A stretch of 64,000 nucleotides of DNA from Eudorina sp. 2006-703-Eu-15 (Eukaryota; Chlorophyta; Chlorophyceae; Chlamydomonadales; Volvocaceae), in the NCBI GenBank assembly GCA_003117195.1, contig BDSI01000016.1, positions 744,001 to 808,000 on the forward strand. The letters are read 5' to 3'. Positions within the stretch are counted from its first letter, which is position 1. Each line of letters starts with the position of its first letter. Positions 23,701 through 33,860 of this stretch are shown here, one piece after another. Under the pieces are notes generated by a model. It saw nothing but the letters and a program-made list of their open reading frames with translations, searched no databases and was not told where the DNA came from. A program made the position numbers and the translations under genes.

Positions 23701-26700
23701 CCACGCTGGGGCCCAACCCACGCCGCCATCGGCCCCACCCTACTCCACGGCCCACCCCAACCCCAACCCCAACCCCACCTCCCCACTCACAGGTGCCTGG
23801 AGGTGGTCCTGGTGGACCCCAGTCACCCGCAGCTCGGCTGGTGCCGGGACTTCCTGTTTGACGACGGGGTCACGGGGCGGGGCTCCTGCTGCACCAAGGA
23901 CCGGGACCTGGCGGCCTGGTGTGCCCAGGTGGGGTGTGGGGTGTGGGCTGTGGGCTGTCGGAGCCGCGCGGCGCCCGCGTGGGTTCGCAGGCAGGCAAGG
24001 CAGTGGTCTGGTCGTGCTTGCTAGGCAGGCAAGGCAGAGGTTGTGACATGCCAGGGGCATAGCCAAGCCCTGAAATTGCCTGCATGCCAAACGTACCGTA
24101 TGTCCCTCCCAGCTCTGAAACGATGTAAACTTTCGGGACGCGGACAGACGGTGAGCCCGCTGGTGTGTGATGGGCGAGCAGGTGTCAACTGTCGCCCGGT
24201 AGCCCGCAGGGCCCTTGCAGGGCCCCTGATACTCGGCCCCCGCCTTGCCCCGTCCTGGAAACGCGGCCCCTGCCTTGCCCCACCCCGCCTTGGCCCGTCC
24301 TGGAAACGAGGCCCCTGCCCCGCCTCGCCTGGCCCTACCCCGCCTTGCCCCGTCCTCTATTGACATGCCACCTCCGCGCCTGCAGGCCTCCAGCGCCTCC
24401 GACCCGCTGTGGTGGTCCGCCTGCGACCCGACCTCGCGGGAGTGGGGCACGGTGCCGGTGGTGCTGGGGCCCGACAACGCCACGCTGCTGCGGGTGGACG
24501 AGGCGCTGTGGGCGGCGGAGTCGGAGGCGGCGCAGTCGCATGGGCTGTGGCCCCGGCTGCTGCAGGCGAGTGGGGGCTGCCGAGAATGAGACCCGGAGGG
24601 CGACCGGAGGGATACGATGGCGCGCGCGTGTTTAGATTCGTTGGTCCCGGGCCCGAGGTGGCTAGCCTGCGGACGGTCAGGGCATGCGGCCACACCCCTC
24701 TAACCTGAGCCTGGCGGAGGCAGAGGGAGCCCGCGTCAGGCTCAGGAGGTTAGAGCCGCGCGCTGAGTGCCTGCCCTGTGCCACGCCTGCCCACACCTGA
24801 CACGAGCGCTGCATCCCTGGTCCCGGACGGTTTGGCCTCTCCATTTTTCGAATGACAAGTCATCCGAGGTTTAGTCACCCTGTCTTTAGTTAAGACAGGG
24901 AGGGCGTCGGCGATACCGTAGGTGGTCGATCCCGTCCGAAAGGAAGCGCCACCGCACGTCACCCCCCGCCCGATTGCCTAAACAGGCTCGCGACTCGCCG
25001 GTGTGTGAGGTGCTGGGCGCCGCCCAGCGGGCCTGGCTGGCGGACCACCTGGCGTCCAGTACGGCGCCGCTCACCCTCGTGGTCAGCGGCTCGGTGCCGC
25101 TGGGCAGCGTCAACTTCACGGACGCCAGCGGATACTGCTCCGGAGATGACTGGAACGTACGTACGTACAGGGGCCAACGGCTGCCGTACGGGGGCAACGG
25201 CTGCCGGGGGGTGCCTATAACGGCGATAACGGTAACTGGTGGGCCGCACACATCCGGGACCAACCTGGGCAGCTCGTCGGCTCTCGGCGGGTGCCGCTAG
25301 AGGTTCGCCCGGGTTGGGTCCCTCCTCCTGTCTCTTATCGTTGTGGGGACCCTCCTTCCGTCCCAAGCACCCGCCCATGCGCGGCCGCGCGATGCGCGGT
25401 CAGCCGGGCCACGTACCCGCCTCCGCGGCCGCCACGCAGTCTGTGTATGGGCCTGGGCGGTTCGGGCGGGTTTCTCTCCAAGAGCGCACAGTTTGAGCTG
25501 GCGCGGCCGTCCAACCAGCCGGCCCTTTGCGCCTTCCGCCCCCGGCACCCGCCCCAAGCGGCGACGCCCTCCGCCCCGCCGCCCGCTCCGACTCCCTTTC
25601 CCGCGCTCCCCCCCCAGTGCTGGACACCCGCGCAGCTCAACTTCCTGCACACCCTGGCCAACGCCAGCTCCGGCTGTGTGGTGATGCTGACGGGCGACTA
25701 CCACTACGCGGACATCAAAGTGGTCGCCCCGGGGTCCGACACGCCGTACGCACCGCTGCTCAAGGTGCTGCCGCATGAGTCATGACCCGTGGGTCGGTGT
25801 GAGGGCCTGGGGATCGGCCACGCTGAGTGGGGGGAGGTCGGTCAGGGCCGGCCAAGGCCGTGGCGCATGTCCCTGCGCTGCGCCCTTGCCTCCGATGCAT
25901 TCGTAGCGCCCGGGGTCGCGGTCCGGGTTGCACGATTGCCCGTCGCCGGGCCCCTACCGTCGCAGGGCCCCAATGAGGGCCCAACATCTGCCGCAACATC
26001 CGTCACCCTGACGCCCAATGACCCCAAACACCAAAAGCACTAGCCACCGCTCCGGTGACATGTCTTGGCGTGCGACACGCTGCGTCACTCCGCCGCCTCA
26101 CCCGCCCGGTTGGTGCCCCGTGTGTGTGCAACTGCAGACTGACAACATCACAAAACACATCTACCAGGTGGGGTGCGGTGCGGTGCGGTGCGGTGTGGGC
26201 CAACAGCCCCCGGGGCGATGGGACGACGGGGCGGCAGGGCCGGGGCTGGGGACCCTACCGGCTGGGACCGACGAGTTGATGGGGGTTACGTAAGCAGATG
26301 GGGGCTTAACTACCGGGGCACCAACTACCAGGGGTACAAACTACCAGGGTACGAATTACCGGGGTACGAACTACCAGGGTACAAAGTACCGGGGTACGAA
26401 TTACCGTGGGTACGATTTACCAGCGTTCAAAGTACCAGGGTATGAATTACCGGAGTACGAACTACCAGGGTACAAAGTACCGTGCGTACCAACCCCATGT
26501 GCAGTGACACGAGTGTCAACCACCGGGTGATGCCCCGCGGACACTGCCCTGGTGGCCAAGCGCATCTCTGTACGGCACGTGCAGCTGCGCACCGCCTTCG
26601 CCCATCCGCCGAGCTTTCCCTGGAGCTGTCCTTGAGTCCGCCGCGCCATTGTACCGTAGATCCCCCACGCCGTGCCGTCGGTGCCCATTATGTGTTCCCG

Positions 26701-27395
26701 GTGCTGACACCCCACTCGACGCCCAACAATCACTGGCTGCAACCTGGTTGGTTGTCTCGGCTGTTGCGGTGGTGGATGGTGGTTGGTGGCTCCGATTCGA
26801 CAGTTGATGTCCAGCGGCATGACTGAGAGCACAGCGCGCCACAGCGGCCTGGCCTGCGAGAACACCTACAGACAGGACCTGGTGGGGCTGAGGCCGCTGG
26901 GGGACTGCGCCCTGACGTCCAAGCCCAACTTTGGGCTCGTGGAGGTGCGTGGGTAGGGGTGGCGGGTGGGTGGGCTTAAAATGATGGGTGGGTGGGTGTA
27001 GGTCGTTGACCGTTGGGGTGGCTGGGGGGCCCCTGAGCGGAGTTGAGCACGGCAGCATGCACACATTTTGCACGGCCACGGGGTGCTGTGCTGGATACGG
27101 TCCGGAGCCCAGCGCGCGAGCGCAGATGCCGTCGCGCCCCAAGTCGCCATGCGTGCCCGCACCGACCACCTGTGCAATGCGACCAGCTGCCAACACGCCC
27201 CCACCTCACTAACGTCCATCCCGACCGGCCTCACTAACATCCATCTGGACCGGCGGCCCACAGGTGGACTGGGAGGCGGGGGTCGTACACCTGACGGTGC
27301 GGGACGCGGACGGCGGTGGCACAGCCACCACCCAGGGGCCTGATGTTAGGGAGCAGCATGTCGCCTTCTCGCTGAAGACGTGCGCGCCCGTGTGA
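20721..27395 (+). CDS. Membrane-anchored PhoD-type metallophosphoesterase
   Basis: Thirteen exons: 20721-21050, 21179-21228, 21488-21635, 21917-22120, 22560-22670, 23318-23424, 23793-23928, 24386-24565, 24986-25156, 25618-25764, 26138-26167, 26804-26944 and 27264-27395; every junction keeps phase, about 628 residues. The N-terminus has a single hydrophobic segment (residues 34-57) after an Arg/Ser stretch, suggesting a type II anchor. Metal-site motifs of PhoD-like calcineurin-fold phosphatases follow: RIAFGSC, WIWVGDMTYLD, GVYDDHDYGWNN, VVSGSVPLGSVNF and LTGDYHYADIK, then GMTESTA. Many cysteines and N-x-T/S sites fit a secretory or cell-surface domain. The predicted role is hydrolysis of phosphate esters outside the cytosol; the substrate is unknown. 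Intron 8 uses a GC donor (CAG|GCGAGT). The ATG at 20702 is out of frame and stops quickly. Confidence 0.92.
22686..22992 (+). repeat. G-rich GGCGGAGGCAGG array
   Basis: About 300 bases built from GGGGCGGAGGCA and GGGGCGGGGGCGGAGGCA in intron 5 of the PhoD gene, with four-G tracts every 6-12 bases on the transcribed-sense strand. The array produces long spurious proline-rich or Gly/Ala/Arg-rich open frames on both strands. Confidence 0.9.
26308..26484 (+). repeat. 15-16 bp TACCAGGGTACGAA tandem repeat
   Basis: Eleven or so diverged units of CTACCAGGGTACGAA / TTACCGGGGTACGAA in intron 11 of the PhoD gene. Read as protein it gives a GYELP pentapeptide repeat, but it is flanked by clear splice sites and is intronic. 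Confidence 0.85.
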
Positions 27396-28062
27396 GGATG
27401 CCCAGCGTGCTGAGGTTGCTGCGAGACTTCGACCCGCGGGCCCGGGCACAAGCCGGTGGGATAGCTAACGTGGCCATTTCGAGGGTGCGCTTGAGACATC
27501 TTCAGTGATGGTTTCGTACTTTCGTTTGCGCGCCGCTGTTGGTCTGGGTTCAGCCTGTGAACCATGCATGTTATGGCACGAAAAATAGACTGTTGGTAGC
27601 GTACCAGTATGTGCGCGGAGGCTGGTGTGCAGCAATCTGCAGCCGTACTCTCTCGGAGTCGAGCTTTCGCCTTGGCTTGGATGCGATAGTGTATTTACAT
27701 GTCACAGCTTCAAATTTTATTATTGATTTATACTTCTGTTTCAGCCATGCCGGAGGCTCAGTTATGCGATGTGCAACGTTGCACCCTAACTACCAGCAGT
27801 TAGCTCGCGAACTCTCTGGTTTCATGATTACGCACGACCGACCGAGTTCAATTGACATGCGTGTTATCCAATAGTTTTACTCTGTGGTTAGTAACGCAAA
27901 TCGACAGCAAACTCACTGCCATAATCTCACTACCACGCTGCGTCATCGCGGTGTCAATATTATATCCACCACAAACAGCTTTTACCACAATATTCGTTAA
28001 CGCTCACCCGATAGGTCAGGTCCCAACACGCAATCGCATAGTTTCCGTAGGCTCGACGACAG
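27396..28062. other. Intergenic: PhoD 3' flank and bZIP promoter
   Basis: This 667 bp lies between two rightward genes and is clearly AT-richer than either, with a T-rich stretch around 27680-27740. It must hold the PhoD 3' UTR and the bZIP promoter and 5' UTR. I see no gene in it. Confidence 0.5.
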
Positions 28063-31000
28063 ATGGAAAGGTTTGATTCAACCGCGCTTTTTTCGATCTT
28101 CAAGAATGAGGAAGGTGAAAATTTGCTTCCGTTCGACGAGATGGCAGCGCTGCTGGATCTGGGCGAACTGGCGGATGTGCCCTTGATAAACACGGCTACC
28201 AACCAGTTACAGCCGCCGGTGGTAACGACTGAGGGACCTGCATCAACGCTCTACGCAGATGCCCAAGGTTTGTGAACATAACTGGTCCTCCCGGATGCTA
28301 GACCCTGCTAGATGATGACTCACCTGCCGAACGCGCTCTGCCCGCAGTACTACTACCCGCGATGGTGCCAAGCGCCAGCGGTGCGGGTGACAGCGAGCAC
28401 ACGAGGGCACAAGGATGGTAAGCCTGCCTGGACAGGAACGGGAATACCTTGTACCAAGTGCCGGCAACATGTCGCGGGCCCTGCGGTTGCGCAGTAGCTG
28501 ATCATTTGCTTGACCCGGCCACCGCATGGGATTCCCATTTGACATCCAATTGTTTCTGTACTCTTCCTTTGCCTTTCAGGGCATCTCAACCTTCATCTGA
28601 AGGCGCAGGTGACAGCGACGGGTCAGACATGGACGACCCATTGCAAGTACCTGCGCACACCGAGGGCGGCGGGCAGCCAAGCAGCGGCCCCACGGCCGCC
28701 ACGAGCGGAGAGCCGCCCCGAGGCCGCGGCGGACGGAGCACCAGAGCGACCTCCGGCGTGAAAAAACGGAGGCAGCGTAACGCAGAGCAAATGGAATCGA
28801 ACCGGGTGGCCCAGCAGAAGTACAGGTGGGTACAGTCATCCCTTCGTGCTTTGGCAACTACAGTTAGGGCGGTAGCTCGAAGCAGCTGCGCATCGGCATC
28901 AGCTGTATTTCTCTAAATGACATTCTAGGTTGGCATCTTCGCATTCGGGCACCTCGAGCCAAACCAGGTCGACCCAAAGCCCCAGGCGGCAGAAGTTACC
29001 GGACTAGAGCACTTGGTTGTGGGACGTTGAAGGAAAGACCGCGCGGGAGACGGGGTCGGTTGTCGGCATCGGGCGGCATGTGCTGGGGGTTCTTGCGGCC
29101 CGGCTCGGCCACAGCTCTTCGCGCGTCGGCGTTTCCCCTCCCTCCCCGCAGGCAGCGCAAGAAGCACGAGCAATCCGCGTTGCAGCAGGCTGTGGATCTC
29201 CTCACGGCGCAGGTGGCCGCGCTGAAAGCCGTGGAGGTGCGTCCGCGCGTGCTGTCCGGAATACGGTACAGGCTGGGTTCGGGTTTCGGGGGGGTGGTGA
29301 GAGTCGAGGGGGATCGGGCGCATGAACTTGCGGGCGTGTCGCCATGTCATACATGAATTTGATACCGTACTGGCAAAATTCATGTATGACATGGCGACAC
29401 GGCCCCCATGGTCATGCCCCCGATCCCTCTCGCAAGTGCGGTATCGAACGCAGCAATGCAGGCTCAGCAAAGCCGCCTGGCCTTCGCGTGAAGCGTGTGA
29501 CCAGTCTTTATGTCCGCAACCAGCCGCGCAGCTGTCCGCCGCCGGGCCGTCGTCATTTCTGCACTCCAGAAAATGACGACGCCCCGGCGGCGGACAGCTC
29601 AACCCAACCGTACCCCTGGGTAGTCCAACGGACTCTCCGTGGAGTTGCCAGAGCTGCGCGCGCCTTCTCCTCCCGGTCGGGACCGATTGGCGACGCCTTA
29701 GCCCGGTTGGCGACACCGCACGCCCCCGTGCAGGTCCGCGCGGGCGCGCTGGAGGCGGAGAACAGCGTCCTGCGGTCGGCGGTGAAGGAGCAGGGCGCCT
29801 CCATCGCGGCGCTGCAGCAGCACAACATGGAGCAGGCGGCCCAACTGGATGCGGCGCGCAACGCGCTGATGCACAGCCAGGCGCAGGTGGCGGCGCACGG
29901 CAAGGTCATCCTGGACCAGCAGGCCAAGCTGCGTCTGCAGGAGCAGGTGCGCCGTGGTCCGCCCGTCCGCCCGTCCGCAGCAGGGCCCCTGCGTCCATTA
30001 GGACCCCACACAGCGCACAGCACACAGGATCTTGAAGAGCGCCGTGAAGGGGAGATCGGCAGCACGCCCCTGCCGACGCTCCCTCCTCCTGCTCCTCTTC
30101 CCACCCGGCCATGCTGCGCGCCGTACATACTGGGCTGGTGTTGGGCGTGGCGCGGCAGATCTGGAACAAGATCGGGCGCTCGTTGCCAACTTTCTTTTGT
30201 CACCTCCGCACGTCGCGGGCCGCTGACCTGACCTGACCTGACCTGGCCGTCCACGCTCCGCCGCCTCCACCGCTACCGCCTCTGCCGCCTCCGCCTCCGC
30301 CGCCTGAACCTCTGCCGCCACCGCCACCGCCACCGCCACCGCCACCGCCACCGCCACCGCCACCGCCACCGCCACCGCCACCGCCACCGCCACCGCCACC
30401 GCCACCGCCACCGCCACCGCCTCCGCCTCCGCCTCGCAGGTGATCGCGTCCCTCAAGGACCGGCTCAAGGAGAAAATTGACGAGGCGCTACAGCACGTGA
30501 CCCCCGGGACGGTGTGCGAGAAGATGGTGGCGGCGGTCAAGGCGACTTTGTACGGCGCCAAGGACGTGCACGGTCTCCAGGTGGGCGCGGGCAGCAGCCC
30601 CGGCACCGGGCGCGGGACCGCGTCGGCGGCGGGGGCGTCAGCCCCTGCCAGCACGTGTGGTGGCCCCGGCAGCAGGATCCAAGGCTGGATCCAAACCCCG
30701 GCCCCGGCAAGGGCTGGGTCGGGCCGTGCGCCGGCGAAGCGGCCTAGGCATGGACAGCAGGGGGTGGTGACCCAGTTGGTGAGCGGTCACGCCGGTGGGG
30801 CTTTGCCCGCGGCGACGACCCAGGGCTCGGACCTGGTGTGGCCCCGGGAGCAGCCGGGGTAGATGTCGGGGCGAGAGAAGTGAAAGCGATGACGCATACA
30901 TCGTAATCCCCCGGTGAGCGCGCGGTTTGTGCGGTGCGTTGCTGCGGCGGCGTGGACTTGTGGGCCGGCAGGTCCTGCTGTCGGGCTGCGTGACGGCATG

Positions 31001-31488
31001 CCATGGCCGTACTGCAACAACCAGTACGGCGCATCTCGTCACCTCGTGAAGGGGTGCGTACATCCCGTAACGGCGCTGAGTTTGTCATGAGCGCGCACAG
31101 ATGCCGAGGGGACTAGAAGGAACAATCCCAAAAACAAAAACCCGAGGCGGAGCTCGCGTGAAGAACGGCTCCCCATTCCGGAACCGCCGGGAGATCCGTA
31201 CTGGGGGAGGTCAACGACGGGCCGCGCGTGGCCGTCCCTGGAATGCACAGCACTCTCTGGAATGTACAACACTTGGGCGGGTTCCTTTTCTAAACACGTG
31301 TGCCCCCGCGCCCGCGCGTCGTTGTCGACGCCTCCCGCCCGCAGGAGATCCTGGCCCAGCTGCCCGAGCACCTGGTCAACGAGATCTGCCGGAACATCTT
31401 CCATGTGTGCAAGGAGTCCTGGTCGGACCTGCGGGCGCGCTGCAGCCAGCAGGCGGGTGGCCAGTCCTGCATGACAGGCACCGCCTGA
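28063..31488 (+). CDS. bZIP transcription factor
   Basis: Seven exons: 28063-28267, 28348-28417, 28580-28825, 29152-29236, 29734-29946, 30440-30580 and 31345-31488, all phase-consistent, about 367 residues. The basic region KKRRQRNAEQMESNRVAQQK continues across an intron into YRQRKKHEQ and contains the invariant N-x7-R (NRVAQQKYR). A long heptad-repeat coiled coil follows (about residues 180-265: LLTAQVAAL, LEAENSVLRSAV, IAALQQHN). A conserved-looking C-terminal helical region then begins VIASLKDRLKEKIDEAL and ends LVNEICRNIFHVCKESW. An acidic Ser/Gly-rich stretch lies before the basic region. The protein should bind DNA as a dimer in the nucleus; target genes are unknown. The splice junction inside the basic region is typical of bZIP genes. 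Confidence 0.92.
29300..29445 (+). repeat. Intronic inverted repeat / hairpin 1
   Basis: Near-perfect arms around a short loop in bZIP intron 4. The inner arm GTGTCGCCATGTCATACATG (about 29336-29355) pairs with CATGTATGACATGGCGACAC (about 29382-29401). Outer bases pair imperfectly (GGGGGATCGGGCGCATGA against TCATGCCCCCGATCCCTC). The bZIP transcript would fold here. Confidence 0.85.
29526..29604 (+). repeat. Intronic inverted repeat / hairpin 2
   Basis: Second hairpin in bZIP intron 4: the arm CAGCTGTCCGCCGCCGGG...CGTCGTCATTT pairs with AAATGACGACG...CCGGCGGCGGACAGCTC around a loop near TGCACTCCAG. Arms are about 30 bases with one or two bulges. Confidence 0.85.
30312..30426 (+). repeat. (CCGCCA)n hexanucleotide microsatellite
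   Basis: About 18 perfect CCGCCA units in bZIP intron 5, immediately before the CCTCCGCCTCGCAG acceptor, so the array forms the upstream part of an extended pyrimidine-containing 3' splice region. Confidence 0.95.
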
Positions 31489-31760
31489 GGGACCGCCGGC
31501 GTCTCGTCTCGCCGGGAAGCGCCGCACGCACATCGCCGGGTGGATGGTTTGGGTCGGGCGGGTTGCATTTCTAAGCACACCGCCGGGTGGATGCGGCGCA
31601 GCGCCTGATGGCAGCAGCGGCGCGCGCACACCGCCTGAGGGACACCGGTGTGTCGCCGGGCAGCCACGCGCACACACCGCCGGGTGGATGGATGCTTGGC
31701 AGCAGCGCGCGCACGCACACCAGCTGCCGGAACGAATCACCTGCGGCATAAGGCGGTGCG

Positions 31761-31970
31761 CGCACACCGGGTGCCGGAGCTAACCACCTGCGGGATGCCG
31801 CGCACACCGGGTGCCGGAGCTAACCACCTGCGGGATGCCGCGCACACCGGGTGCCGGAGCTAACCACCTGCGGGATGCCGCGCACACCGGGTGCCGGAGC
31901 TAACCACCTGCGGGATGCCGCGCACACCGGGTGCCGGAGCTAACCACCTGCGGGATGCCGCGCACACCGG
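31761..31970 (+). repeat. 40-bp minisatellite
   Basis: Five identical 40-bp units beginning CGCACACCGGGTGCCGGAGC start at 31761, 31801, 31841, 31881 and 31921, with a partial sixth and a degenerate copy just upstream (about 31710-31760). Confidence 0.95.
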
Positions 31971-32989
31971 GGCGCCCGCGAGAAGCCCGCTGCGGCAGCC
32001 CAGCAGGCGTGCGCGCAGGAGCACTCCAAAAGTCCTCAGGAGCGGCGCCGCACCGGGCAGGTCGGTGCGTGTTGCCCCCGCGCTTGAGTGAGGAACATGC
32101 AGCAGCCCGAAATAAGGCCGACAGGCCGGGCCGGGAACGGAGTAGGCTGGGGATGTCGGTGTGGGGCTGTGGGCAGGCCCCTTCCTGTAAGGGAGGCGAA
32201 GGAGGGTCCTGGGGACTGGACGGCGTTAAGAGGGTGGCGTGCACAGCCCGACGAGCTCTAGGGAACTGGACGGCATCAGAGGGTGACAAGCACAGTGTCC
32301 AAAGATACGACAGCAAGCAGGGAGCCGGTCGCCATAGTGGGCACAAGAGCTCGCGCATTTTGGGAGAGCGGTTTCGGAGGACTCGGAGGTACTGGTGGAG
32401 CGGTTTCGGAGGACTGAGGCATTGGGTGGGGGGCATCTGGGCAAGGAGATTAGGCACGCGGGGGGGTTTGTGCGGTGCTTGGCCGGAGTCCCCGGGAGCT
32501 CCGGCGTGTGTTTTGGTCCAGAAGCGGCACGGGAGGTTTCCCGGGGCAGGTTCGTGTCAGGCAGGCTGGGGGAGCGTGCTGCGGGGACCGGGTATTGGGG
32601 TGCAGGTCGGGACTGGTGCAACATGCCGCCTTCGGTAGTACTATGAAGGGTTGTAGCATGACATGACAAGCGCGCGCATGGCCGTGTTTGCAACTGCAGT
32701 TACTGTCGGCGGGCTGGCGGGCTGTCTGGGGGGCGCACATTGCGTTACCGGCGGAGTCAGCTGCCCGGCGTGCTTCGGGTGCGCATGGTGTATAGTACCC
32801 GTACGGGGGGCCATGCGTTTGGTGGTGGTCGGGCGGAGCATGTTGTTCGATTGCGACATTTGGGGTGCGGCCTGTTGGTTGGCTGTCGTCCGCTTCGGGG
32901 GCGGGGTCAGGTCTCTGGGTTGTTCTGGGCCTCTCCAGTCGCGCGGCCGGGGGCGCAGCGCCGAGATGGTTCCAATACCGGTGTTGTTT

Positions 32990-33052
32990 CGAGCTGTCTG
33001 GGCCCGTTGGAACTCCCGATCGGGACTAAGGGTCCACCTTGCAACGGTTACG
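32990..33052 (-). repeat. Dispersed repeat family A, copy 4 (inverted)
   Basis: The reverse complement reads CGTAACCGTTGCAAGGTGGA, then CCCTTAGTCCCGATCGGGAG and TTCCAACGGGCCCAGACAGC. Confidence 0.65.
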
Positions 33053-33708
33053 TCATTGTCTCGTGAATCAGAGGGTGGTTCATTCGGCTGCCGCGTTTTC
33101 CATCTACTGTGTGCTGTTGTTGAGTGGCGAGCTGCTCGCGGGTCGACAAGTGCTATCGCAGGTATGTTCGTTGGTCTTAAAACACTGGTTTTTGTTGGTG
33201 GATGTGTGCAACAATCCAATCCCACGAACGAAATTGCACCTGCCGGAGGGCCGTACACGCTGTACCTGTGTATGTGTCTACCCACTGCTCCGGTTCCGCA
33301 CCGGCCTGGGTGCATCTTGGAAAATGCCTGGCCGGATGAGATGAAAATGGGCCACGTGTCCACCGTCGTGTACGGTAGCTGTTGTGGCGGAAGATGTGAT
33401 GCATCGGTTAATGCTGTGCGCATATTGAGCGGTACTCCGCTTTTCCATAGACCGGGTCCTGCCGGTAGCGAGGTGCACCTGCCGCGAGGCGGAATGTGCA
33501 GTCCCTGCACGGCACTCGTACAGCCCTTTCCCAGTACTTGCGGAGAGCCTTAACGGCCGTGAAATGGAAGGCGCCTTGTGTGTTGACAATGACATATGGG
33601 ACGACAAAAGGGTCTGGCAGGGGGCAGGGGTTCTCTCGGAAGGGGTCTGTAACCGCATGAATGACTGTCTGTCTGATGGAATCTGACAGCGGACCCCATC
33701 ACCCGTGT

Positions 33709-33860
33709 CTACCTACCTACCTACCTACCTACCTACTTACCTACCTACCTACCTACCTACCTACCTACCTACCTACCTACCTACCTACCTACCTACCTAC
33801 CTACCTACCTACCTACCTACCTACCTACCTACCTACCTACCTACCTACCTACCTACCTAC
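33709..33860 (+). repeat. (CTAC)n microsatellite
   Basis: 152 bp of CTAC units with a single interruption (CTTAC near 33735). The next copy is followed directly by TAGGAG. It lies in the bZIP-cyclin L intergenic region. Confidence 0.97.

Noticed and set aside
28925..29716. 263-codon minus-strand ORF
   Set aside because: It is antisense to bZIP exon 4 and to the intron hairpins; palindromes make both strands translate alike.
32663..33553. 296-codon plus-strand ORF between bZIP and cyclin L
   Set aside because: A 289-codon frame is open on the other strand over the same bases, a dispersed repeat lies inside it, and the translation has no motif; GC-rich sequence here keeps many frames open.
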